From Pedococcus sp. 5OH_020 (GTDB lineage: Bacteria > Actinomycetota > Actinomycetes > Actinomycetales > Dermatophilaceae), in the NCBI RefSeq assembly GCF_027812955.1, contig NZ_JAPYZV010000007.1, positions 124,001-188,000 on the forward strand: a DNA stretch of 64,000 bases, in the 5' to 3' direction. The notes under the pieces are model-generated. The model was not told the origin of the DNA and made no database searches. It was given only the letters and a program-made list of their open reading frames with translations. Each line of letters starts with the position of its first letter. Positions within the stretch are counted from its first letter, which is position 1. This document shows, piece by piece, positions 1 to 8,678 of the stretch. The position numbers were made by a program, and so were the translations under genes.

Positions 1-170
1 ACGGCCGCGAGCCACTCGTGAAGAGGGCCACCCCCCGGTTTGAGAACGAGATCGCCGGCGACCCACGAGGTGCCCTGGCCGCCTGCGAGGAGGCGCGGTG
101 CGTCGTCGACGCCGAAGGCCAGCAGCACGGAGGTCGGCACAGCGGAAGGCGGCACCGTGGAAGGGGTCAC
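1..170 (-). CDS. Kinase-like protein, 5' part only (TIGR02569-like)
   Basis: Only the first ~56 codons lie in the window; the gene runs off the left edge. From a GTG at 170 the frame reads through LLAFGVDDAPRLLAGGQGTS and GDLVLKPGGGPLHEWLAA. The GGQG loop followed by an LKP motif resembles the N-lobe of the actinobacterial aminoglycoside-phosphotransferase-like family TIGR02569 (recalled, not searched). Other GTG codons just downstream could be the start. It lies 100 bases downstream of, and in the same direction as, the multicopper oxidase gene, so co-transcription is possible but nothing shows a shared role. Confidence 0.5.
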   Translation of the reverse strand, partial: MTPSTVPPSAVPTSVLLAFGVDDAPRLLAGGQGTSWVAGDLVLKPGGGPLHEWLAA

Positions 171-270
171 GTGACCACTGTGCCGTAGAGCCGGGGACGG
201 CACCTGAGCGCCGCTCGTGTGGCGCATGCGTCGGATGGAGGCGGCCTGGCATCCGCTCACCTGCTTGCGG

Positions 271-3200
271 CTAATGCGCGGTGGAGTCCTTCTTACGCGG
301 TCTCCGTAGTGGCGGCATGCCAGGGATGTCGAACGCGGGACGGTGCTCGTGGCCCATGTGTGCGTGCAGGTCGCCCTGCTTCACCGGCCGCGCAGGTTTC
401 GGCAGCTGCGTCAGGTGCACCCACAACGCGACTGAGGGGATGTTGCAGTCGTCCACCACGCTGAGCATGTACCACCCCGGTGGAGCGAGGTGGGGGTTGT
501 CGGTGACCTCCACGGTGATGGTGCAGGCGTCTCGGCAGACGATCGGCAGGTCGACCAGTCGCTGGCTGGTGTCGTTGGAGTGAGTGGTGGCCATCGGGCG
601 CATGAGCTGCGCCCAGCGCAGGGTCATCGCCGAGGGCGTGCTGACCTCCACGAGGCTGCCGTAGAGCCATTCGGTCGGCGCGGCCTCGAGGAGCGGCCGT
701 GGACCTCGGAAAAGGTATGGCGGGTGGTACAGCTCGAGGCGAAGCTCGTCATCCCCGCGGTCGGGGTTGGAGCCCGCCGTGATCACGCGCCCGTCAGGCA
801 GGAGCAGGGCGGTGGAGTGGTACAGCCGGGACACCGTCGCCTCCGCCACCGACCGTATGGAGTTCGTGGCCGGGTCGTAGATCTCGGCCAGGTGCACCGC
901 GTCGGCACGGGTCTCGCCGTGCAGGCCTCCACCGGTGATGAGCACGGTGCGGTCGGGCAGGATGACGGAGTTGCACAGGCCGCGGCCTTCGGCGAGGTCT
1001 GGCCCGGAGGTGAAGGCCGCGCCGGCCCCTCCCGAGGACAGGTCGACCAGGTCGGTATGCCGGGTGGCGGCCGGACTCCCCCCACCGCCGACGACCAGGA
1101 CGCGCTGGTCCTGTGCTGGAGGCAGGAGGACGCTGTTGCCCTGGTCGCGGATGCCCTTGTCCCGTAGGCCGGCCACCGTCTGTTCGGCGCCGGTGAACGG
1201 GTCGATGACACGCCCGTCCAGGGTCGCGTTGCCGAGCTGGCCCCCGGTGTAGAAGAGCGAGCCGTCCTTCAACAGGAGCAGATGCGGATAGAGAGGCAGG
1301 TCGGTGGTCTTGGGCAGAGGGCTCCAGCCGATCGCGGGGTCGAAGACCTCGTTCGCAGCCGCGATGCCGGAGGAGACCACGGCCCGACCGTCCCCGAGGG
1401 TCACCAGGGTGGGGTACCACCGCTGGGCGTCCATGTCGTCCACGCGGATCCACTGGCGCAGCTCGGGAACGAACAGGTAGCTGGCGCGGGACCCGACGAA
1501 GTTGTCGTACTTGTCGGTGCCACCCGCGACCAGGACCTTGCCATCGGCCAGCACCGTCTGGGAGGCACAGAACACGTCGAAGGGGCACCCGGGGTCGTAG
1601 AAGGTGCCCTCCTGGTAGTCCCACACGACGCTCTTGACCAGGTGCGCGTTGAAGTTCGGGACGTTGTTCCCCGAGCCGGCGAAGAACAACACCTGTCCCG
1701 TATGCATCAGCACCGCATGAACGGCGAGCACGTGGGAGTCCACAGGGAGCAGCTCCCAGTAACCGGTCTCGGCGACTTCGCACACGTCGACCGGCAGCGC
1801 CCCAGCCATCCCCGGCATCGTCGCCATCCCGCCCATCAGGGTCGTCCCGCCCATCAGCGTCGTCCCGCCGGTCGCGGCCATCCCAGGCATCGCCGGCATC
1901 GCCGGCATCGCCGGCATCCTCGGCGTTCCCCTCTGTGCCGAGGCAGCCCCCTGGCCAGGGCTGTGGGTGGGCATGCTCATCGCGGAGTCGACCGCGTCCG
2001 CAGGGACCGCAGGGGTGACCGGGTGATGGCTTGACCGCGCGGCTTTCGAGGGTTCGCCGTGGTGGCCGTGCGTCGCGCCGTCCTCGTGCTCGTGGTGTCC
2101 GGAGAGGTGCTCGCAGACCTCACATTCCTCCTCGGCGTCGTGGCCGCAGCACCTGGTGACGCCGTGGTCGTGGCCGCAGCAGCGACCCTGCCCGGAGGAC
2201 GGCCGGTGGTAGTGGTCATGAGCACAGCGCTTCGGGTCGCAGTCGTGGTGGTGATGGCCCTCGCGCTCGGCGTCCATCTCGTGGTGGGCGGCGTGGTGGC
2301 CCTCGTGCTGGTCCTCGCCGTGGTGGTCCCCCGGTTCCTGCACGCCGCAGCAAGGGTTGTGCGGCTTGGTGTGCGTGTGCGGATGGTCGTGCTCGCCGGT
2401 AGCGCACTCGCCACAGCGAGTCAGGTCGACCCAGCTCACGTCGTTACGGCCGTCGTCCAAGGGGAGTCCGAGGTCCGAGCGCCAAGCCGTCGCCGGGTCC
2501 ACCCACACCCAGTCGCGCGCCCGCACCAGCCCCGCCAGGCCGGCCATCATGTGCTCCTCGAGGTGGCAGTGGAACAGGAAGTCACCCTTGACGCGGACCC
2601 GGCACGCGTCCGGCGGCGGGTCGCACTGCAGGTCCTCGAGGTCACACGGGAGACGCAACGCGTTCGGCACGACGGTCTCCGCCGTGAAGCCCTCGGCCGG
2701 GCTGAGCGCGTGGACGTCGGCCGCGCCACCGGGCGGTGTGGGTAGCTGCCAGCGGGCGGAGTGGGGGTGGAAGTTGTGCCATACGCCGGACAGGTCGAGG
2801 TTCAGGACGTGCCAGCGCAGCAGCGACCCCGTGTCCGCTTCGATGGTCGGAGTGTTGCCGACGAAGGCCCGGCCGTTGAGGCAGTAGGTGAGAGTGCCGC
2901 CTCCGGGCGCCAGGACGATGTGGTCGAAGTTCTGCGCCAGGGTCCAGACGACCTTGTTGCCGGGGCGCACGGAGACCGACTGTGGGCTGAAGCTGTTGTC
3001 ACGGATGTCGACGGCGCGGTCCCCGGCCGGAGCGGCCACGTCGACGACGACGGTCCCCGACATCGTGGGTCCATGGATCTTGCAGTGGTAGGCGACCACC
3101 CCTGCGGTGCTGAAGGTGTGCTCAAAGGTCTCCGGCGGGCTTGCCTTGTGAAGGACCGGGCTCTCGAAGGCGTCCGCCGTGGACGGTGCCTGCATGGCGT

Positions 3201-3825
3201 GCGCGAACATCGGGACCTCAGAGGCGCACGGCCAGCTCGGGTCGCGCACGATGAGGGCGCCGAACAGGCCTCGGTTCACGTTCCTCTGCACTTGGTGCGC
3301 GTGGTCGTGGAAGGCCCAAGGCCCGATCGTCTGCGGTGTGATGTCGAAGGTGTACGTCCAGCTCTCCCCCGGGCGGATCTCGTCGCTGCGGGCGCCGTGC
3401 CTCGTGCTGAGGCCGAACGGCCAGGCCCCGTCTGAGTCGATGCCGTACTCCACCCCATGGACGTGCAGGCTGTGGCAGTCGTGCGGGTCACCGTTCAACA
3501 CATGGATGTGAAGGCGCTCCCCGGGTGAGGCGTAGAGGACCGCGCCGGGGACACGCCTGTACCAGGGCGGCTCGTTCACGTCCGCGTCGACGAGCTTGGC
3601 GGTGTTGGGAAGGGTGTAGTGGTCGTCGAAGTACTCCCGATACACCAGCGCGTCCACGGTGGTCGCCGCAATCTCGGTGGGCTGCACCCGCCCGATCTCG
3701 TGCCCCATGCCATACATGGCGTCACGGCCGTACCAGCGGCTGCCGGCAATCGGCGCCAGCGGGCTGTATCCGCCGAGAGGCTCGATCTTGAGGAAGACAT
3801 CACGCCGACGCAGCTGTCCGGACAT
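271..3825 (-). CDS. Multicopper oxidase fused to galactose-oxidase/kelch-like protein
   Basis: 1184 residues from the ATG at 3825; codons further upstream (to 4101) look like low-complexity non-coding sequence and are left out. Residues 1-440 form a multicopper oxidase: HSLHVHG (~118), FHDHAHQ (~172), HNFHPH (~350) and FHCHLEEHMMAGL (~418) are the type 1/2/3 copper ligand motifs, with an extra plastocyanin-like YHCKIHGPTM (~246). Residues ~470-600 are a His/Cys-rich linker with CCGHDHG-type repeats, then a Met-rich stretch (~615-670, MPAMPAMPAMPGM). Residues ~690-1080 are kelch/galactose-oxidase-like repeats and the end (ELYHPPYLFRGPRP) resembles DUF1929, the C-terminal domain of glyoxal/galactose oxidases. 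I see no signal peptide at the chosen start. Likely a copper-dependent oxidase; substrate unknown. Metal oxidation (Cu, Mn, Fe) or alcohol/aldehyde oxidation are both possible. Confidence 0.85.
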   Translation of the reverse strand: MSGQLRRRDVFLKIEPLGGYSPLAPIAGSRWYGRDAMYGMGHEIGRVQPTEIAATTVDALVYREYFDDHYTLPNTAKLVDADVNEPPWYRRVPGAVLYASPGERLHIHVLNGDPHDCHSLHVHGVEYGIDSDGAWPFGLSTRHGARSDEIRPGESWTYTFDITPQTIGPWAFHDHAHQVQRNVNRGLFGALIVRDPSWPCASEVPMFAHAMQAPSTADAFESPVLHKASPPETFEHTFSTAGVVAYHCKIHGPTMSGTVVVDVAAPAGDRAVDIRDNSFSPQSVSVRPGNKVVWTLAQNFDHIVLAPGGGTLTYCLNGRAFVGNTPTIEADTGSLLRWHVLNLDLSGVWHNFHPHSARWQLPTPPGGAADVHALSPAEGFTAETVVPNALRLPCDLEDLQCDPPPDACRVRVKGDFLFHCHLEEHMMAGLAGLVRARDWVWVDPATAWRSDLGLPLDDGRNDVSWVDLTRCGECATGEHDHPHTHTKPHNPCCGVQEPGDHHGEDQHEGHHAAHHEMDAEREGHHHHDCDPKRCAHDHYHRPSSGQGRCCGHDHGVTRCCGHDAEEECEVCEHLSGHHEHEDGATHGHHGEPSKAARSSHHPVTPAVPADAVDSAMSMPTHSPGQGAASAQRGTPRMPAMPAMPAMPGMAATGGTTLMGGTTLMGGMATMPGMAGALPVDVCEVAETGYWELLPVDSHVLAVHAVLMHTGQVLFFAGSGNNVPNFNAHLVKSVVWDYQEGTFYDPGCPFDVFCASQTVLADGKVLVAGGTDKYDNFVGSRASYLFVPELRQWIRVDDMDAQRWYPTLVTLGDGRAVVSSGIAAANEVFDPAIGWSPLPKTTDLPLYPHLLLLKDGSLFYTGGQLGNATLDGRVIDPFTGAEQTVAGLRDKGIRDQGNSVLLPPAQDQRVLVVGGGGSPAATRHTDLVDLSSGGAGAAFTSGPDLAEGRGLCNSVILPDRTVLITGGGLHGETRADAVHLAEIYDPATNSIRSVAEATVSRLYHSTALLLPDGRVITAGSNPDRGDDELRLELYHPPYLFRGPRPLLEAAPTEWLYGSLVEVSTPSAMTLRWAQLMRPMATTHSNDTSQRLVDLPIVCRDACTITVEVTDNPHLAPPGWYMLSVVDDCNIPSVALWVHLTQLPKPARPVKQGDLHAHMGHEHRPAFDIPGMPPLRRPRKKDSTAH

Positions 3826-3985
3826 CGCAGGCTCCCGACCTCGGTGCTCAGGGGCCGCTCGCAGATGCTGCGGTTGAGCGTCCTTCACGCTATTCGGCGC
3901 GTGTTGGTCCGGTAATCCACCGTTTGCACGAGGACCCGAGGCGGTGGGCCGGGACTCCTCCCTGCTGGTTCGGTGCTTCGGCTTC

Positions 3986-4954
3986 CTAGGAGCCCTCGGC
4001 GACCCTGGCCGGGGCTGAGCGGCTGTGGTGGAACATCTTCTGGGCGACCTCGAAGCGGTGCTCCGTGTCATGGGCGCTGACAGCGGCTGCGCCCAGGGCA
4101 CAGAGCATCAGAGCCGCCGTGGCGCCGGCGAGTATGCGGCGTGGCCGCGGAGCAGGGGCGAGCAGCGCGCGGGTGCGCGTCACGACTGCAGACTCGACGG
4201 AAGGCAGGGCCGCGCGGAGAGCCTCGGGCCGGCTTCGTGGTGACTGGTGCTTGGCGAGGCTCGCCCGAGCCAGGGTCCGCGCCACCAAGGGGCGGTCGCC
4301 AGTCTGAGCCGCAGCGTCCTCGTCGGCCCAACGCTCGGTGCCGACGCGTACCGCAGTGGCCACGGGCCGAAGGATCGGGTTGGCTGCCGCTGCAAGCTCG
4401 GCGAGCTGGATGTAGACGTGGTGGTGGTGTCGCAGGTGAGCCTGCTCGTGCGCCAGCAGAACGCGTCTTTCGTCGGCCGCGAGTGCGCGCAGCATCGCGG
4501 TCGACACCACCACGCGCCCGGCCAGGCCTGGGAGCGCGTAGGCGTCCGGGTGGCTGTCCTCGACCACTACCAGACCATGGGTGCCGGGACCCAGTCGCCG
4601 ACACGCGGCCTCGGCCGCCACCAGGTCAGCCGCGCACCGCAACGCGCGGCGCACACCAGCGGCAAGCAGCGTCAGCATCGCAAGACCGCAGGCGAGGCCG
4701 ACGAGGGCGGAGGTGGTCCCCCCGCCCGCAAATCGTTGTGCCGACCATCGGCCCAGCGACGCGACGAACGGTGCCTGGGCTGCCGCCACGAGCGCGACGA
4801 TCCCCAGGACGAACCCCGTGGAGAGGGCCGCTGTCAGCGACGCCGCTGTGAGCATCCGGACGGCGGTCGCAGGAGGCAACACGCGCACGAGCCGGCTGGC
4901 CGCCAGCCCCAGTACGGCGCTGACGAGCACGGGCACCACCGTCACGACGCTCAT
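3986..4954 (-). CDS. M56 family (BlaR1-like) membrane metallopeptidase
   Basis: 322 residues. Hydrophobic segments near the N-terminus and around residues 80-100 precede a zinc-protease core with HEQAH at ~169-173 followed by a His run and a downstream ERWADEDA that supplies the usual third-ligand region; another hydrophobic segment lies near residue 280. This is the architecture of M56 peptidases, which in other bacteria cleave BlaI-type repressors. It overlaps the upstream blaI-like gene by four bases (ATGA), so the two are translationally coupled. There is no penicillin-binding sensor domain, so the inducing signal need not be a beta-lactam. Confidence 0.85.
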   Translation of the reverse strand: MSVVTVVPVLVSAVLGLAASRLVRVLPPATAVRMLTAASLTAALSTGFVLGIVALVAAAQAPFVASLGRWSAQRFAGGGTTSALVGLACGLAMLTLLAAGVRRALRCAADLVAAEAACRRLGPGTHGLVVVEDSHPDAYALPGLAGRVVVSTAMLRALAADERRVLLAHEQAHLRHHHHVYIQLAELAAAANPILRPVATAVRVGTERWADEDAAAQTGDRPLVARTLARASLAKHQSPRSRPEALRAALPSVESAVVTRTRALLAPAPRPRRILAGATAALMLCALGAAAVSAHDTEHRFEVAQKMFHHSRSAPARVAEGS

Positions 4955-5358
4955 TCGCCCTCGCCTGAGCCGCCGCGTCGGGACGACTGGCCGCGATCGA
5001 GCAGGGACAGCAGGACCTGCTCGTCCTCGGGGGACAGATCCGCCACGAACCTGGCCAGGACACTGGCGCGGTCCGGGCGCGACTCCAGCGCTCGGCGCAT
5101 CCGGTGCGCGGCCAACGAGGACTCCAGCTCAGACGGGTCCCCGGCGAGCGCGTACACGTAGGCACGTCCCGAAAGCCGACGGCTCAGCACGCCCTTCGAC
5201 TCCAGCCGAGCCAAGGTCGTCATCACGGTCGTGTACGCAAGCCCACCACCGAGCTGCGACAGCACGTCGTTCGCGGACACCGGGCCTGCTGCTGCCGCCA
5301 CGGCGGCCAGCACTTCGCGCTCCAGCTCGCCGCGACCGCGGGCAGGTGTGACGGTCAT
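4951..5358 (-). CDS. BlaI/MecI/CopY family transcriptional repressor
   Basis: 135 residues with the winged-helix of the Penicillinase_R family (LEREVLAAVAAAAGPVSAND, then YTTVMTTLARLESKGVL), and a C-terminal dimer region ending SPEDEQVLLSLLD. The ATG at 5358 has an AAGGG ribosome site about eight bases upstream on the minus strand. It forms a two-gene unit with the M56 peptidase (four-base overlap). A TACTA/TAGTA palindrome 23 bases upstream, between this gene and the divergent PAP2 gene, is the likely operator, so the repressor probably controls itself, the peptidase and perhaps the PAP2-DedA pair. Confidence 0.9.
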   Translation of the reverse strand: MTVTPARGRGELEREVLAAVAAAAGPVSANDVLSQLGGGLAYTTVMTTLARLESKGVLSRRLSGRAYVYALAGDPSELESSLAAHRMRRALESRPDRASVLARFVADLSPEDEQVLLSLLDRGQSSRRGGSGEGE

Positions 5359-5380
5359 GAACCCACCCTTCGCGGATATC

Positions 5381-5399
5381 TACTATCGTGATCGTAGTA
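5381..5399. promoter_or_regulatory. Probable BlaI-type operator
   Basis: The 19-base site begins TACTA and ends TAGTA around a nine-base centre, matching the TAC/GTA-type dyads bound by BlaI/MecI repressors. It lies between the divergent blaI-like gene (start 5358) and the PAP2 gene (start about 5474). The dyad is seen directly; binding is inferred. Confidence 0.65.
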
Positions 5400-5473
5400 C
5401 GACCATCTCGGTCGCAGCCACCATGATGCCGCACCCGCAACACTCCACAGAACCCTCGCTCGAGAGAGACCCC

Positions 5474-6145
5474 GTGAACCAGCTCCGCCGCCTCGACGAC
5501 AACGTGCTGCTGGCGGTCAACACGCTCGCCCGTCACACGCCCGGCCTGCATGGGCCGGTGCTGGCTTACGCCGAGTACGGCGTCGTCGTGTTCGCCGTTA
5601 TACTGCTGGCCGCCCTGTTCAGCGCCCGGAGCCGCTCGTCGCGCGACCTCGCCGCAACCGGGTGGGCGGCCATGGCGCTGCTCGCCGCCTTGGCCCTGAA
5701 CCAGCCGTTCGGGCACCTGTTCAACGAACGGCGGCCCTACGCCGCTCACCCCGGCATTCTCAGGTTGGCAGACGTCAGCTCCGACTTCTCCTTCCCTTCC
5801 GACCACGCCGTCATGGCGGGTGCGGTCGCCGTCGGCTTGCTCCTGGCGCACCGTCGCCTCGGCGCGCTGGCCGCGGTGGCGGCGCTGCTCATGGCGTTCG
5901 CCCGCGTGTACATCGCTGCGCACTATCCCTGGGACGTCCTCGGCGGTCTGCTGTTCGGTGCGCTGGTCGCGCTCCTGGGCTGGCTACTCCTCGAGCGCCC
6001 GCTGACCTGGGTGACGGAACGGCTGCGGGGGCTGCCAGTGCTGCGGTCTCTGTTCGCCCAGCGGGAAGGCGGTGCCACCGCCACGGGGCGGCACCACGCT
6101 CGCGCGGATGGGAGCCGTCGCGTGGGTGACCGCACCGCGTCATGA
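5474..6145 (+). CDS. PAP2 family phosphatase (undecaprenyl-diphosphatase-like)
   Basis: 223 residues from a GTG at 5474 that has AGAGAG six bases upstream; an in-frame ATG at 5423 is an alternative. The three acid-phosphatase motifs are present: NQPFGHLFNERRP (C1, with Asn where Lys is common), FPSDHAVMAG (C2) and ARVYIAAHYPWDV (C3, catalytic His). Five to six membrane segments are visible. The family dephosphorylates lipid pyrophosphates such as undecaprenyl-PP at the membrane. It overlaps the following DedA gene by four bases. The BlaI-type dyad upstream suggests regulation linked to the BlaI/M56 pair, in keeping with a cell-envelope stress role (inference). Confidence 0.85.
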   Translation: MNQLRRLDDNVLLAVNTLARHTPGLHGPVLAYAEYGVVVFAVILLAALFSARSRSSRDLAATGWAAMALLAALALNQPFGHLFNERRPYAAHPGILRLADVSSDFSFPSDHAVMAGAVAVGLLLAHRRLGALAAVAALLMAFARVYIAAHYPWDVLGGLLFGALVALLGWLLLERPLTWVTERLRGLPVLRSLFAQREGGATATGRHHARADGSRRVGDRTAS

Positions 6146-6759
6146 GCGGCATCGTCGACCACATCCTGAGTGCACCGGCGTGGCTGGTCCTGACCATTGT
6201 CGGGCTGGTGGTGTTCGCCGAGGACGCGCTGTTCATCGGGTTCGTCCTCCCGGGCGAGACCGCCGCCATCCTGGGCGGGGTGGCCGCCAACCGGGGACAT
6301 GTCCCCCTTCCCGCCGTCATCGCTGTCGTCGTGGCAGCCGCCGTCGTGGGGGACAGCGTCGGCTATGAGGTCGGCAAGTACGTCGGCCCCAGGCTGCTGT
6401 CCTGGCACGTGCTGGACAAGCGGCGCAAGCGCCTTGACCAAGCCCGAGACTTCTTGGCTCGCCGCGGCGGCGTGGCCGTCCTGCTCGGGCGGTGGGTCGC
6501 GTTCTTCCGGGCGGTCATGCCCGCGCTGGCAGGTACGGCACGTATGCGGTATCTGAAGTTCCTCGCCTTCAACGCCACCGGCGGAGTCATGTGGGGTGCT
6601 GTGGTTGTCGTCGTCGGGTACGTCGCTGGCGCCTCCTACGCCCGGGTGGAGAGGGTGGTGGGACGCGATGGTGCCCTCGTCGTCCTGGCTGTCGCGCTCC
6701 TCGCTCTGCTCGTGTGGCGAGTCCGGGAGCATCGCAGGTCCCGAAGGGCCGCCCAGTAG
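6142..6759 (+). CDS. DedA/SNARE-associated (VTT domain) membrane protein
   Basis: 205 residues, ATGA overlap with the PAP2 gene. It carries the DedA signatures FVLPGETAAILGG near the N-terminus, GDSVGYEVGKYVG, then GRWVAFFRAVMPALAGTARM with the conserved Arg residues, and a final membrane helix. DedA proteins act as polyprenyl-phosphate flippases or lipid scramblases; next to a PAP2 phosphatase, recycling of undecaprenyl phosphate is the natural joint role (known for both families, inferred here). Confidence 0.9.
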   Translation: MSGIVDHILSAPAWLVLTIVGLVVFAEDALFIGFVLPGETAAILGGVAANRGHVPLPAVIAVVVAAAVVGDSVGYEVGKYVGPRLLSWHVLDKRRKRLDQARDFLARRGGVAVLLGRWVAFFRAVMPALAGTARMRYLKFLAFNATGGVMWGAVVVVVGYVAGASYARVERVVGRDGALVVLAVALLALLVWRVREHRRSRRAAQ

Positions 6760-6888
6760 GGCGACTGTTCCAGGCGCCTGGAGCTGCCGAAGTCCGGGAC
6801 GAGCACCAGGTTCGGCCAGACCTCTCGCCAGTCGAGCGACCGCATTTTTCGAAGCCGCGCACGACCGGCGTGACGCCCCGCCCTGCGT

Positions 6889-6894
6889 TAGCGT
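6889..6894 (+). promoter_or_regulatory. -10 box of a leaderless promoter
   Basis: TAGCGT fits the actinobacterial TANNNT -10 pattern and ends six bases before the GTG start of the aldo/keto reductase, which lacks a ribosome site. This is the spacing expected for a leaderless transcript. Confidence 0.5.
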
Positions 6895-6900
6895 TGCCGC

Positions 6901-7776
6901 GTGCAGACCCGACAGCTCGGCCGTATCGGTCACCAGAGTTCGGTGCTGATCTACGGGGCCGCGTCCCTCGCGCAGGTCGACCAGGACCGCGCGGACGCGT
7001 CGATCCAGGAGGCGTTGGACGCCGGCATCAACCATTTCGACGTGGCAGCCGACTATGGGGATGCCGAGCTTCGACTCGGTCCCTGGATGTCAGGGATCCG
7101 CTCGGACGTCTTCCTCGCGACGAAGACCGGTCGGCGGAACAAGGACGAGGCGTGGAGAGAGATCAACGCGTCCCTCGAGCGGCTCCAGACTGACCGGGTG
7201 GACCTGATCCAGCTGCACGCGGTGTGCGACCTCGAGACCCTCGACCAGATCACCGGGACAGGAGGGGCGCTCGAGGCTGCCGTAAGGGCCAAGGAGGAGG
7301 GGCTGGCGTCCTACGTCGGCATCACCGGGCACACTCACGAGGCGCCGCTGGTGCATACCGAGGCCTTGCGGCGGTTCGACTTCGACAGCGTCCTGACGCC
7401 GATGAACTACCGCCTCGCCAGCGACGACCGGTTCGCCGGGCATTTCCATGAGCTGCTGGATGAGGTCGCGAGGCGCAAGGCGGCGCTGATGGCGATCAAG
7501 GCGGTGGCTCGGAAGAACTGGCCGGAGGGCGAGCGGCACCACTACGACACGTGGTACCAGCCCTTCGACGAGCAGAAGCACGTGACGGCTGCCATTGCTT
7601 GGGTACTGCGGTCGTTTCCCCAGATCACCGGCATCGCGACCGCTGGGGAGACGCGCCTGCTTCGCCAGGCGATCCTCGCCGAGGCCCAGGGCACCGAGCT
7701 CAGCGCGCAGGACGCCGCCCTGGTCCTCGACGAGGTGGAGGACTACACCTCGCCCTTCATCGCGATGCCCTTCTGA
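6901..7776 (+). CDS. Aldo/keto reductase family oxidoreductase
   Basis: 291 residues starting at GTG 6901. The AKR TIM barrel is recognisable: an Asp-Tyr pair in HFDVAADYGDAELRLG, the Lys in FLATKTGRRNKDE, and the His in DRVDLIQLHAV form the usual catalytic tetrad; SYVGITGHTHEA follows. The C-terminus matches the sequence group that resembles bacterial radical-SAM-associated/AKR19-like reductases. Substrate unknown; NADPH-dependent carbonyl reduction is expected. It stands alone with a leaderless-type promoter and converges on the HAD gene. Confidence 0.8.
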   Translation: MQTRQLGRIGHQSSVLIYGAASLAQVDQDRADASIQEALDAGINHFDVAADYGDAELRLGPWMSGIRSDVFLATKTGRRNKDEAWREINASLERLQTDRVDLIQLHAVCDLETLDQITGTGGALEAAVRAKEEGLASYVGITGHTHEAPLVHTEALRRFDFDSVLTPMNYRLASDDRFAGHFHELLDEVARRKAALMAIKAVARKNWPEGERHHYDTWYQPFDEQKHVTAAIAWVLRSFPQITGIATAGETRLLRQAILAEAQGTELSAQDAALVLDEVEDYTSPFIAMPF

Positions 7777-7789
7777 CCTTCGCTGCTCT

Positions 7790-7821
7790 GAGGCAGGCGT
7801 GCCTCGTCGTGCGGGACGACG
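7790..7821. terminator. Tandem small hairpins between convergent genes
   Basis: Two adjacent inverted repeats lie just after the reductase stop: GAGGCA-GGCG-TGCCTC (7790-7805) and CGTCGT-GCGGG-ACGACG (7805-7821). They sit between the convergent reductase and HAD genes, but there is no T-tract, so a terminator role is only possible. Confidence 0.3.
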
Positions 7822-7918
7822 ACGGGGGCTGCGGGTGCGACGACCACTCCGCTGGAGGCGGCGAGCCGGCACCTGACTGCGGCGGTCCTGCGTCCTAGCC
7901 GAAGAACTCCGATACATC

Positions 7919-8590
7919 TCACACGGCGACACCCACGCGGAGCTTGACCGGCCCGCTCTCCACGCGGTGACAGGTCACCGTCCGGAGGTCCGGCACTGTC
8001 ACCCACGTCCCACTGGTGCCGTGTCGGAGGTTGACCCCCACGACGATGCCGACCCCGGCGGCATGCGCGGCGAGGACTCCGGCCTGGCTGTCCTCGAAAA
8101 CGACGCAGCGCGCGGTGTCCTGTCCGAGCCGGTCGGCGGCGGACTGGTAGCCCTCCGGCGACGGCTTGCCCTCGCGCAGGTCGTCGGCCGTGATGAGCAC
8201 CTTCGGGCTCGGGAGCCCGGCAGCCCGCAGGCGAGCCGTCGCCAGCGCGCGGGTCGCCGAGGTCACCACGGCCCAAGGGATGCCGTCGAGCATGGTGAGG
8301 AGCTCGGAAGCTCCCGGCAGCGCGCGAACCGTGTCCGCGGCCGCCAGCTCCAGCTCGTTGATCCGTGCGAGGGCCGAGGAACGCTGTGCTGGCTCGATGA
8401 GCTCGGCGACGGTGTCAGCCGCCCGCCGCCCATGCACCCGGCCGGTGACGTCGTCGGGTTCGAGGCGGTGCTCTGTCGCCCATTGGGACCAGGCCGCCAA
8501 CACGCTGGCATCGGAGTCGACGAGCACACCGTCACTGTCGAACAGCAGCGCATCGACCTGAGCCGTCGAGATGCTTCCCTGCTCGGGCAT
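7919..8590 (-). CDS. HAD superfamily hydrolase, sugar-phosphatase-like
   Basis: 223 residues from the ATG at 8590 (AAAGG upstream); an ATG at 8617 with its own AAAGG site is equally placed and would add nine residues. Motif I DSDGVLVDSD holds the nucleophile Asp and the acid/base Asp, motif II is VVTSATRALA (Thr-Ser), the Lys is in REGKPSPEGY, and motif IV is VVFEDSQAGVLAAHAAG. This is the beta-phosphoglucomutase/GPP-like subfamily IA, which hydrolyses small sugar or polyol phosphates. It is divergent from, and slightly upstream of, the ParB-like gene. Confidence 0.85.
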   Translation of the reverse strand: MPEQGSISTAQVDALLFDSDGVLVDSDASVLAAWSQWATEHRLEPDDVTGRVHGRRAADTVAELIEPAQRSSALARINELELAAADTVRALPGASELLTMLDGIPWAVVTSATRALATARLRAAGLPSPKVLITADDLREGKPSPEGYQSAADRLGQDTARCVVFEDSQAGVLAAHAAGVGIVVGVNLRHGTSGTWVTVPDLRTVTCHRVESGPVKLRVGVAV

Positions 8591-8678
8591 ACCATCACCT
8601 TTCCCACCGTGCTGCATGACATCGCCTTTCTTCGGGAACCCGTGGGGATCCCGCTCTCGACATGGGGGTGAGACGACC

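Noticed and set aside
3826-4101. N-terminal extension of the multicopper oxidase
   Set aside because: Low-complexity Arg/Ser/Pro sequence overlapping the end of the M56 gene; the family-like protein begins at 3825.
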